This document shows, piece after piece, positions 24,421 through 31,547 of a stretch of DNA of 37,871 bases. Under the pieces are notes generated by a model. That model had not been told where the DNA came from, ran no database searches, and was given only the letters and a program-made list of their open reading frames with translations. How positions within the stretch are numbered: the stretch's first letter is position 1; every line of letters begins with the position of its first letter. Origin of the DNA: Candidatus Butyricicoccus avicola (GTDB lineage Bacteria; Bacillota; Clostridia; Oscillospirales; Butyricicoccaceae); NCBI GenBank assembly GCA_019119435.1, contig DWWZ01000152.1, positions 1 through 37,871 on the forward strand, read 5' to 3'. Both the position numbers and the translations under genes were made by a program.

Positions 24421-25260
24421 TCAGTCACACTGTAAAATAGCCCATACGCGGTCAAAGCGGCGGGCGCGCAGGTCCTCGGTGCGAATATAGAAGTACAGTG
24501 CGCCGGTCTCGCCAAAGTCCAGGTCGAAATCCCCGGCAGAAAATCCGTTGAGCTGGAACAGCAGCCGCCAGTGCTGTAGGGCCTCTGCGGACTTGCGCCG
24601 GACCAGCTCCTCCGGGATCTCCTCCAGGCCGGTCAGGTTGTACCCCGCGCTGACCAGCTCGCAGGGCAGCGTCATGTTGTCCTGCAGGACATCCGGCCAG
24701 CCGAGCAGCTTGGTACAGTTCCCGCTGCCGCCCATCGCCTCGTAAGCATGTTCATAAGGCTCCATCAGCGGCACATCGCTCCGGATCTGAAGAAAATCCT
24801 CCCAGGCGGCAAACGAGACGCCTGGACCGGCCTGTACGGGTAAGCGCGGCAGGCGGAACTCCTCCTCGAGCTCTGCCGGGAAAGCGGCCGGATGCAGCGG
24901 CTGGCCGGCTTCAAACCAATACACGCGCGCGCTGCCGGAGTCGGCCGGGTCATATCCCCAGCGCGCCGAATCCATCTCATAGAAAAATGACAGCAGGCCG
25001 CGCCGCGGCAGCAGCCCCTCCGGGTCCATACAGGCGAGCGCGCCGCAGTCGATCTGCGCCAGGAAAGCCAGCGGCCGCGGCTTGACCGTTTCGTCGTAGG
25101 CCGTGTCCGTGACATAAGTGGGCCACTGGAAATCCGCCGGGACATCCGGCTGGCCGCCGAAGCGCGTGCGGCCCCAGATGACCGGCCCATCCGCACCGAT
25201 CTGTAACCGGATCATGCGGCGCTGCATGGCTTCCAGCACTTTTTTCATCATATCTACCAT
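24421..25260 (-). CDS. DUF1963 (YwqG-like) family protein
   Basis: A 279-residue cytoplasmic protein of the DUF1963/YwqG family, whose function is not established. Recognisable segments are FGGQPDVPADFQWP near the N-terminus, LAFLAQIDC, LLSFFYEM, the central LLGWPDVLQDNM and the C-terminal FDLDFGETGALYFYI. The first ATG (25260) has GAGGG 11 nt upstream; ATGs 9 and 12 nt further in are possible alternatives. It has its own promoter and terminator and is therefore monocistronic. I assign no reaction. Confidence 0.85.
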   Translation of the reverse strand: MVDMMKKVLEAMQRRMIRLQIGADGPVIWGRTRFGGQPDVPADFQWPTYVTDTAYDETVKPRPLAFLAQIDCGALACMDPEGLLPRRGLLSFFYEMDSARWGYDPADSGSARVYWFEAGQPLHPAAFPAELEEEFRLPRLPVQAGPGVSFAAWEDFLQIRSDVPLMEPYEHAYEAMGGSGNCTKLLGWPDVLQDNMTLPCELVSAGYNLTGLEEIPEELVRRKSAEALQHWRLLFQLNGFSAGDFDLDFGETGALYFYIRTEDLRARRFDRVWAILQCD

Positions 25261-25294
25261 GTGTAAAGTTCCCTCGAATCCGATGTGATGCGGA

Positions 25295-25328
25295 CCCGGC
25301 CCCTGGCCGGGCCCTGCAGCGCGCAGGG
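25295..25328 (-). repeat. Two adjacent GC-rich hairpins in the DUF1963 leader
   Basis: CCCGGCC-3 nt-GGCCGGG (25295-25311) is followed immediately by CCCTGC-5 nt-GCAGGG (25312-25328). Both are perfect stems and lie between the predicted transcript start (about 25337) and the start codon. There is no T-run, so they are not terminators. They may affect mRNA stability or translation. Confidence 0.6.
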
Positions 25329-25343
25329 CGCTGCGTTGCTCTT

Positions 25344-25372
25344 ATCATACCGCATTCCACCGGTTTGGGCAA
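25344..25372 (-). promoter_or_regulatory. Promoter of the DUF1963 gene
   Basis: On the minus strand, TTGCCC (25372-25367), a 17-nt spacer and TATGAT (25349-25344, 5 of 6). The predicted leader is about 75 nt long. Confidence 0.6.
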
Positions 25373-25419
25373 CTCTTTTTCTGTGCATTCCGCACAGATC
25401 GCACACAAATGCCGCCGGT

Positions 25420-25977
25420 TTACTTGAGCTTTTTCCCGTCCTGGAAGGCGTTCCCGACTTTTGCACCGAGCGCAATATAGGTATGCCCCACCGGGTCAAA
25501 GGTGATTGGGCGCAGCTTGGCCGGGTCGATCTCGCCGTCTGTCAGAACCTTCTCGTCCGCGCTGACATTGACAATTTCCCCCAGAAGCAGCTCGCTCTCG
25601 GGATCAAAACTGACCAGGCGGCATTCCAGCGTCATAGGCAGCTCGTCGATGCACGGCGCATCCACGAATTCGCTCTTTGTCGTGTGCAGGCCGGCCTTTT
25701 CCAGCTTATCCGGCACGTTGTTCGCCGAGACGATGCCGACGTAGTCGGCCTCCACGACATGGGCCTCATCGGCCATGCTGACTGTGAACGCGCGGCGTTC
25801 CAGGATATTTTTGACGGTCTTGTGCGACGCGCTCAGGTACATGGCAATGCGGTTGGTGTCCGCGATGCCGCCCCAGGCCGCGTTCATCGCGTCCGGGGTG
25901 CCGTCCGCGCCATAGGTCGCGATGATCAAAACCGGCTGTGGATACAAAAACGGCTTGGCTCCAAAGTTCTTTTTCAT
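25420..25977 (-). CDS. Flavin reductase-like / flavoredoxin family protein
   Basis: A 185-residue FMN-binding split-barrel protein of the flavin reductase-like domain family (flavoredoxin type). Characteristic stretches are PQPVLIIATYGADGTPDAMNAAW at the FMN site (core NAAWGGIADTNRIAMYLS), HKTVKNILERRAFTVSM and the strand ELLLGEIVNVSAD. It probably carries electrons or reduces flavin in the cytoplasm of this anaerobe. TGGAGGG before ATG 25977 is the start; longer in-frame sequence upstream is not protein-like. It is transcribed alone from a promoter region with two identical TATAAT-containing decamers. Confidence 0.88.
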   Translation of the reverse strand: MKKNFGAKPFLYPQPVLIIATYGADGTPDAMNAAWGGIADTNRIAMYLSASHKTVKNILERRAFTVSMADEAHVVEADYVGIVSANNVPDKLEKAGLHTTKSEFVDAPCIDELPMTLECRLVSFDPESELLLGEIVNVSADEKVLTDGEIDPAKLRPITFDPVGHTYIALGAKVGNAFQDGKKLK

Positions 25978-26000
25978 ACGGAAATCCCTCCAAATCACGG

Positions 26001-26031
26001 TATTATAACATGTTCTTTCCCTATTATAACA
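26001..26031 (-). promoter_or_regulatory. Tandem TATAAT decamers upstream of flavoredoxin
   Basis: TGTTATAATA occurs twice on the minus strand (26031-26022 and 26010-26001), exactly 21 bp apart. Each is an extended -10 (TGnTATAAT). The perfect 8-bp palindrome AACATGTT (26008-26015) overlaps the end of the downstream copy. It could be tandem start sites or a repeated operator. Confidence 0.6.
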
Positions 26032-26084
26032 CGGCGCTCCCGGCCCCGCCACGAAAAAAGCTGGCCCCTGCCGCGCCACAGGCC

Positions 26085-26125
26085 AAAGAAGGGCCGGGCG
26101 GGGAGATCCCGTCCGGCCCTTCTTT
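26085..26125 (-). terminator. Terminator after the GntR regulator
   Basis: AAAGAAGGGCCGG (26085-26097) pairs perfectly with CCGGCCCTTCTTT (26113-26125). The stem is very stable, with a weak T-rich tail on both strands. It lies 45 nt after the GntR stop. Confidence 0.7.
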
Positions 26126-26170
26126 ACAATCCAATCCAAAAACGGCGTTCATTCAAGGAAAACGCCAATG

Positions 26171-26866
26171 TCATAACTGACCCTTTCTGATAGAAGCATC
26201 TACAATTTCAAAATGCGTCCAAATTGCATGGATCGCCCCGTCTTCGTCCTGCGCGCGCAGGGCTGCGACGATCTGCTCATGCGCTGCATGCAGCTCCTTG
26301 GCCTGCTCGTCTACCGACACGATCTTGCGGTACATCGTGCCGATAAAGTCATCTATGGTGGTCATCATGGCGCCAAAGAGCGACTTGATCAGCTTATTGC
26401 CGGACGCCTCGCACAGGAGTTTATGAAATTCCCGGTCATACTGTGCACCCTTGACCGGGTCCGGTTCTTCACACATTTTGCGCGTCAGTGTCTCCAGCGT
26501 CAGAAGCTGCCGCGGCAGGATGCGCCCGGCAGCCAGGCGGGCGGTCTCGCTCTCCAGGCCACGGCGCAGCTGGCTGAACTGCAGATAGTTGGTTTCGCCC
26601 AACAAAAGCATCATGCGGAAACTTGTGCTCAGGTTTTTCTCAAAGTCGCAGGTTACAAAATTTCCGGCGCCCTGGACGCTGGAAACAAACCCCAGCAGGC
26701 TGAGCGTGCGCAGCGCTTCCCGCACCGAATTGCGGCTGACGCCGAGCGCCTCGGCCAGCTCTCGTTCAGGAGGCAAACGTTCGCCGCGCTGCAGATTCCC
26801 TTTGCGGATTTCACCCTGAATGTAGTCGACGACTTTCTCATAGGTTTTTTCTGCTCGTTCACGCAT
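26171..26866 (-). CDS. lctA: FadR-subfamily GntR regulator, probable lactate regulator
   Basis: A 231-residue GntR-family regulator of the FadR/FCD subfamily. The N-terminal winged helix has PPERELAEALGVSRNSVREAL (core LAEALGVSRNSVREAL). The C-terminal all-helical FCD domain keeps the metal/ligand residues D144, H148, H196 and H218. This subfamily includes lactate and pyruvate regulators (LldR, LutR, PdhR) and the regulator placed with the lct genes of Acetobacterium. Its position beside the lactate operon, and TGGTnnnACC-type sites in the larA-lctP region, suggest it controls lactate genes and uses lactate or another organic acid as ligand. It has its own promoter and lies past the terminator of the bcd operon. 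The lctA name is by position and inference. Confidence 0.85.
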   Translation of the reverse strand: MRERAEKTYEKVVDYIQGEIRKGNLQRGERLPPERELAEALGVSRNSVREALRTLSLLGFVSSVQGAGNFVTCDFEKNLSTSFRMMLLLGETNYLQFSQLRRGLESETARLAAGRILPRQLLTLETLTRKMCEEPDPVKGAQYDREFHKLLCEASGNKLIKSLFGAMMTTIDDFIGTMYRKIVSVDEQAKELHAAHEQIVAALRAQDEDGAIHAIWTHFEIVDASIRKGQL

Positions 26867-26884
26867 AGGCCGTTCTCCTCTACA

Positions 26885-26933
26885 CTGAAATAATCGATTT
26901 TATCAGTATATCACGCGGACCTGAACTTCGCAA
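26885..26933 (-). promoter_or_regulatory. Promoter and palindrome upstream of the GntR gene
   Basis: On the minus strand, TTGCGA (26933-26928), a 17-nt spacer and TATACT (26910-26905). Overlapping the -10 and the expected start is a 22-bp imperfect palindrome, CTGAnAnAATCGATTnTnTCAG (26885-26906), a plausible operator. It does not contain the TGGTnnnACCA motif seen at larA. Confidence 0.65.
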
Positions 26934-26949
26934 GAGTAAAATCTGTGTA

Positions 26950-26995
26950 AAAAGGGAGATTGCCGGCAGGCGCTGAGTGCGTCGTGCCGGCAATC
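26950..26995 (-). terminator. Terminator after bcd
   Basis: GATTGCCGGCA (26958-26968) pairs perfectly with TGCCGGCAATC (26985-26995). On the minus strand it is followed by TCCCTTTTTAC. It ends the lactate-butyrate operon before the GntR gene. Confidence 0.88.
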
Positions 26996-27038
26996 CAAAA
27001 GGTATAAGGTTATGGGTATGGTCGTAATTGAGTTAGAC

Positions 27039-28181
27039 TTACTTGACGCCCATCCAGCCCGAGATAACCATGCGCTGCACTTCGCTGGTGCCTTCATAGA
27101 TTTCCGTGATCTTGGCATCACGCATCATGCGCTCAAACGGGTAATCACGGGTATAGCCGTAGCCGCCGATCAGCTGCAGGCAGCGGCGGGTAACGTCCGA
27201 TGCGGTCTCAGAAGCGAACAGCTTGCCCATGGAAGCCATATGGCTGTACTTCTCGCCGTCCTGCTTGGCCTGCGCCGCGCGGTACAGCAGCAGACGGGAT
27301 GCGTCTACCTTGGTCTGCATGTCGGCCAGCTGGAACTGGGTGTTCTGGAACTGGCTGATGCGCTTGCCAAACTGGATACGCTGGGTGGTGTACTGGATGG
27401 TCTGGTCGATTGCGCCCTGCGCAATGCCCAGAGCCTGTGCGCCGATGCCGATACGGCCGCCGTCCAGGGTCATCATCGCGATCTTGAAGCCCTTGCCGAC
27501 TTCGCCCAGCAGGTTCTCCTTCGGGATCTTGCAGTCCTCGAAGATCAGCTCGCAGGTGGACGAACCGCGGATGCCCATCTTCTTCTCGTGGGTGCCTACG
27601 CGGAAGCCTGGGGTGTCGCGCTCAACGATAAAGGCCGAGATGCCCTTGGTGCCGAGGGACTTATCGGTCATCGCGAAGATAACGAACGTGGAAGCATAAC
27701 CTGCGTTGGTGATGAAGATCTTGGAGCCGTTGAGCAGCCAGTGGTCGCCCTTATCCTCGGCAACGGTCTTCTGCATTGCGGCATCGGTGCCAGCGCCGGG
27801 CTCGGTCAGGCCGAACGCGCCGAGCTTCTCGCCCGAGCACAGGTCAGGCAGGTACTTCTGCTTCTGCTCCTCGGTGCCGAAGGTCAGGATCGGCCAGCAG
27901 CACAGAGAGGTATGGGAGGAAACCATGACCGAGGTGGTCGCGCAGTGCTTTGCGATCTCCTCGCAGCATGCGATGTAAGCCAGGTAGCTCATGCCGGCTC
28001 CGCCGTACTCCTCGGGCATGAAAATGCCCATCATGCCCATGTCAGCCAGCTTGTGCCAGGTCTCCTCCGGGAAACGCTCCTGCTCGTCGATCTCTGCCGC
28101 CAAAGGTGCAACTTCCTTGACGCAGAAGTCATGCAGCATATCGAGTACGTCCTGCTCTTCTTCAGTAAAATGGAAATTCAT
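27039..28181 (-). CDS. bcd: Acyl-CoA dehydrogenase, probable butyryl-CoA dehydrogenase
   Basis: A 380-residue FAD-dependent short-chain acyl-CoA dehydrogenase, very like clostridial Bcd. It reduces crotonyl-CoA to butyryl-CoA and normally works with EtfAB in flavin-based electron bifurcation, reducing ferredoxin. Visible elements are the N-terminal helical domain, GLTEPGAGTDA and KIFITNAGYAS of the FAD/substrate site, QFGKRISQFQ, QLIGGYGYTRDYP and the catalytic base E363 in IYEGTSE. AAGGAG sets ATG 28181. It is the last gene of the larA-lctD-etfB-etfA-bcd operon, 34 nt after etfA, and has its own terminator. Finding it here rather than in a crt-hbd-thl cluster is the notable feature. A different acyl-CoA substrate cannot be ruled out. 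Confidence 0.93.
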   Translation of the reverse strand: MNFHFTEEEQDVLDMLHDFCVKEVAPLAAEIDEQERFPEETWHKLADMGMMGIFMPEEYGGAGMSYLAYIACCEEIAKHCATTSVMVSSHTSLCCWPILTFGTEEQKQKYLPDLCSGEKLGAFGLTEPGAGTDAAMQKTVAEDKGDHWLLNGSKIFITNAGYASTFVIFAMTDKSLGTKGISAFIVERDTPGFRVGTHEKKMGIRGSSTCELIFEDCKIPKENLLGEVGKGFKIAMMTLDGGRIGIGAQALGIAQGAIDQTIQYTTQRIQFGKRISQFQNTQFQLADMQTKVDASRLLLYRAAQAKQDGEKYSHMASMGKLFASETASDVTRRCLQLIGGYGYTRDYPFERMMRDAKITEIYEGTSEVQRMVISGWMGVK

Positions 28182-28215
28182 AAACTTTTTCTCCTTATGT
28201 TGTCTGTCGCGTGGT

Positions 28216-29220
28216 TTAACCCTTCATCTTCTTGATCTGTGCGGTCAGCACAGGAACAACATCAAACAGATTGCCCACAACGCCGTAGTCTGCAACGCCA
28301 AAGATTGGTGCGTCCGGATCCTTGTTGATCGCGACGACGACGTCGGAGGAGCTCATGCCAGCCAGGTGCTGGATTGCGCCCGAGATACCGCAGGCGATGT
28401 ACAGCTTGGGGCCGACAGTCTTGCCGGTCTGGCCGACCTGATGGGAGTGGGCGATCCAGCCCTCGTCGACCGCTGCGCGGGATGCGCCAACCGTTGCGCC
28501 CAGCGCGTCGGCCAGCTCACGGATGACGTCAAAGCCCTCGGCGCTGCCGACGCCGCGGCCGCCGGAGACGATGATGTCTGCGCCTTCCAGGTCTACCATT
28601 TCCTCGGCTGCCTCGCGGATGACCTCGAGCACCTCGGTACGGATTGCCTCCGCCGGGACATGGAAGTCCTCGCGGATGATCTCGGCCTTGGCCTCACCTG
28701 CTGCGGGCTTCTTGAATACGCCCGGGCGGACAGTGCCGAGCTGCGGGCGATGGTCTGCACACAGGATGGTCGCCATCAGGTTGCCGCCGAATGCCGGACG
28801 GGTCCAAGCGACGCAGCCGGTCGCCTCGTCAATGGCCAGCGCGGTGCAGTCGGCGGTCAGGCCGGTCTGCAGGCGGGACGAGAGGCGCGGGCCCATGTCG
28901 CGGCCGTTCGGCGTCGCGCCGATCAGCATAGTGGTCGGGCCGTACTTCTCGATGAGGTGCGCCATGGCGGTGACGTATGCGTCGGTGGTGTAATCGGCAT
29001 ACTCCGGGCCCTCGACTGCGATGACCTGGTCGGCGCCTGCGGCGCTCGCCTCGTTGATTGCTGCGTCCAGGTTATTGCCGACGATAACGGCAACCAGCTT
29101 GCCGCCCTGCTGGTTTGCCAGCTCACGGCCAGGATTCAGAAGCTCGATGCCTACATTCTTGGCGGAGCCGTCCTCCTTGGTTTCCACGAATACCCAAAGG
29201 TCCTTGGTTTTTGCTTCCAT
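28216..29220 (-). CDS. etfA: Electron transfer flavoprotein alpha subunit (EtfA/LctC)
   Basis: A 334-residue EtfA. The N-terminal domain begins [16 protein letters not shown] and the C-terminal FAD-binding domain contains [41 protein letters not shown] and [12 protein letters not shown]. It forms a heterodimer with EtfB and passes electrons between NADH, ferredoxin and a dehydrogenase. It has no cysteine-rich ferredoxin-like extension at the N-terminus, unlike the lactate-dehydrogenase EtfA of Acetobacterium woodii. AAGGGAGGCG sets ATG 29220. It sits between etfB and bcd with 15- and 34-nt gaps, so it may serve both LctD and Bcd. Confidence 0.95.
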   Translation of the reverse strand: MEAKTKDLWVFVETKEDGSAKNVGIELLNPGRELANQQGGKLVAVIVGNNLDAAINEASAAGADQVIAVEGPEYADYTTDAYVTAMAHLIEKYGPTTMLIGATPNGRDMGPRLSSRLQTGLTADCTALAIDEATGCVAWTRPAFGGNLMATILCADHRPQLGTVRPGVFKKPAAGEAKAEIIREDFHVPAEAIRTEVLEVIREAAEEMVDLEGADIIVSGGRGVGSAEGFDVIRELADALGATVGASRAAVDEGWIAHSHQVGQTGKTVGPKLYIACGISGAIQHLAGMSSSDVVVAINKDPDAPIFGVADYGVVGNLFDVVPVLTAQIKKMKG

Positions 29221-29235
29221 ATTCTGACGCCTCCC

Positions 29236-30042
29236 TTAAATCACATGCGCTTCGCTCAGCGCCGTAAACAGCTTCATAGCGGACTCTTCGCCGGTCTCTT
29301 CCTTGATAATGACGCCGGCTTCCTTGCGCGGCGGCACAAAGGTCTTCTTGACGCGCGTCGGGGAGCCCTTGAGGCCTGCGCGGGTCAGGTCGATGTCCGG
29401 CATCTCTGCGGTGGTGAGCACGTCGATCTTTGCCTTGCGTGCTGCCATCTTGCGCTTGATCGTCGGGAAGCGCGGGTCAAAGGAGGGCTTGGTAAAGGTG
29501 ATCAGGCAGGGGGTCTTAACGCCGATGCGGTAGTTGCCGTCTTCGCCTTCCTTGAGGATATGCAGGGCGCCTTCGGCCTCCTCGGCCTCGAGCGCATAGG
29601 TGACCTGCGGATAGTCGAGCAGCTCTGCAAGCTCGGGGCCGACCTGTGCGGTGTCGCCGTCAATGGCCTGCTTGCCGCAGAAGACCGCGTCAAACTTGAC
29701 GCCCTCGAGCTCCTCTACCTTGGCGATTGCGCAGGAGAGGATGTAGCTGGTGGCCAGGGTGTCCGAGCCGCCGAATGCGCGGTCGGATACCAGGTAAGCC
29801 TTGTCGGCTGCGATCGCAAGTGCCTCGCGCAGCGCAGCCTCGGCCTGCTGCGGGCCCATGGACAGAACGACGATACGGGTGTCGGGGTTCTTGTCCTTGA
29901 TGCGGGCTGCGGCCTCGATGGCATAGCCGTCAAAGGGGTTAATGATGCTGGGCACGCCGTCGCGCACCAGCGTATTGGTTTCCGGATCGATCTTGATCTC
30001 GTTGGTATCCGGAACCTGCTTGATACATACCAGAATATTCAT
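29236..30042 (-). CDS. etfB: Electron transfer flavoprotein beta subunit (EtfB/LctB)
   Basis: A 268-residue EtfB of the bifurcating type. The N-terminus CIKQVPDTNEIKID, the loop NPFDGYAIEAA, SMGPQQAEAALREALA, the FAD/NAD region GGSDTLATSYIL and GKQAIDGDTAQVGPEL match anaerobic EtfB proteins that carry a bifurcating FAD and bind NADH. Paired with EtfA, it confurcates NAD+ reduction or ferredoxin use with LctD during lactate oxidation, and may bifurcate with Bcd. AAGGAG supports ATG 30042. Gaps to neighbours are 26 nt (lctD) and 15 nt (etfA). Confidence 0.95.
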   Translation of the reverse strand: MNILVCIKQVPDTNEIKIDPETNTLVRDGVPSIINPFDGYAIEAAARIKDKNPDTRIVVLSMGPQQAEAALREALAIAADKAYLVSDRAFGGSDTLATSYILSCAIAKVEELEGVKFDAVFCGKQAIDGDTAQVGPELAELLDYPQVTYALEAEEAEGALHILKEGEDGNYRIGVKTPCLITFTKPSFDPRFPTIKRKMAARKAKIDVLTTAEMPDIDLTRAGLKGSPTRVKKTFVPPRKEAGVIIKEETGEESAMKLFTALSEAHVI

Positions 30043-30068
30043 ACCAAATTCTCCTTATTGATACCTGA

Positions 30069-31490
30069 TTAAAGCGTGCAGCAGACCTTGCCGGGGTTCA
30101 GAATCATCTTGGGGTCAAAGACCTTCTTGATGCCCTGCATGAGCTGCATGTTGACCGGGCCGACTGCCTCAGCCAGGTACTTGACCTTGCCCATGCCGAT
30201 GCCGTGCTCGCCAGAGATCTGGCCGCCCAGCTCGACTGCCTTCTTGTAGATCGCGCTCATGAACGCATCGACCTGCTTGCGGAATTCGTCCTCTGCCATG
30301 TCGTTCGAGCAGGTGTAAATGTGCAGGTTGCCGTCGCCCGCATGGCCGAAGTACTTGACGGTGAAGTCGAACTTGTCGCCGGTCTCATTGACAAAGCGGA
30401 CATAATCGGCGATCTTGTTGACCGGAACAACGACGTCGCACTCGTCGAGCAGCTTGGTCTGCTCCTCGATGCCTTCCAGGAAGGAGGAACGGGCTGCCCA
30501 GGTGTCCTTGAGCTTGGGCGCGGTATCCGCGACCAGAACGTCCATTGCGCCCTCTTCGAGCAGCATCTCGGCCGCGCGCTCAACGAGGGGATCGAGCTCG
30601 TCGTCCGAATCGCCGTCAAAGGTCATCAGCAGGTAAGCGCCGACGTCGGTGCCCTCGATCTGGCGGGGGAAGACCTGCTTGCCCAGGTATTCCTCGGAGG
30701 AGATCAGGATCTCTCTCTCAAAGAACTCGAGCGCCTGGGGCTTGAAGTGGTTCATAAATACCTTCGGGACGGTGGAGATGCACGCATCCAGATCCTCAAA
30801 CGGGGCCATCAGGCTGATCGTCGCCTTGGGCGCCGGGATGAGCTTCAGGGTCAGCTCGGTGATGATGCCCAGGGTGCCTTCCGAACCGACCATGAGGTTG
30901 GTCAGGCTGTAGCCCGAGCTGGTCTTGGAGACCGTGCTGCCAAAGTGGGTGATCTCGCCGGTCGGCAGGACGACGGTCATTGCGCGGACATAGTCGCGGG
31001 TGCAGCCGTACTTGACAGCGCGCATGCCGCCTGCGTTGGTCGAGACGTTGCCGCCCAGGGTCGCCATCTTCTCGCCCGGATCCGGCGGATACATGCAGCC
31101 GTGCTGCAGCGCATCATCGGCCAGCTGCTGGAGCAGGACGCCCGGCTGGACGGTGACGGCAAAGTTCTCCAGGTCATAAGACAGGATCTTGTTCATGCGC
31201 ATGGTGCAGATGACGACGCCGCCGCAGATCGGGGTGCAGCCGCCTGCCAGGCCGGTGCCTGCGCCGCGCGTGGTGACCGGGATGTTATTCTCGTAGCAGA
31301 TCTTGACGATGCCAGCGACTTCCTCGGTCGTCAGCACGTCGATGGAGACCTCGGGCATCCGGGTGCCATAGATCGGCATCTCGTCACGCGAATAGTCAGG
31401 ATTGACGTCGGCGCCCACGACAACGCGTCCGGGGACGACCTGCTCAAGCTGAGCAATGATCTCCGGCGTCACAGAATTATAGTTTGGCAT
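30069..31490 (-). CDS. lctD: FAD-linked lactate dehydrogenase (GlcD/LctD family)
   Basis: A 473-residue FAD-binding oxidoreductase of the VAO/GlcD family that oxidises a 2-hydroxy acid, here almost certainly lactate, to pyruvate. The FAD domain shows TTRGAGTGLAGGC (73-85), LGGNVSTNAGGMRAVKYG and GSEGTLGIITELTL. The C-terminal cap has the metal/substrate motif YFGHAGDGNLH and SGEHGIGMGK. With the adjacent EtfAB it corresponds to the LctBCD electron-confurcating lactate dehydrogenase known from Acetobacterium woodii. AAGGAGG sets ATG 31490. Glycolate dehydrogenase is a family alternative, but larA and lctP beside it argue for lactate. Confidence 0.94.
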   Translation of the reverse strand: MPNYNSVTPEIIAQLEQVVPGRVVVGADVNPDYSRDEMPIYGTRMPEVSIDVLTTEEVAGIVKICYENNIPVTTRGAGTGLAGGCTPICGGVVICTMRMNKILSYDLENFAVTVQPGVLLQQLADDALQHGCMYPPDPGEKMATLGGNVSTNAGGMRAVKYGCTRDYVRAMTVVLPTGEITHFGSTVSKTSSGYSLTNLMVGSEGTLGIITELTLKLIPAPKATISLMAPFEDLDACISTVPKVFMNHFKPQALEFFEREILISSEEYLGKQVFPRQIEGTDVGAYLLMTFDGDSDDELDPLVERAAEMLLEEGAMDVLVADTAPKLKDTWAARSSFLEGIEEQTKLLDECDVVVPVNKIADYVRFVNETGDKFDFTVKYFGHAGDGNLHIYTCSNDMAEDEFRKQVDAFMSAIYKKAVELGGQISGEHGIGMGKVKYLAEAVGPVNMQLMQGIKKVFDPKMILNPGKVCCTL

Positions 31491-31547
31491 GATTAAAACC
31501 TCCTTGAAACATTGGGTTTTTCATCTTCTTCATATATTCGGAAACGC

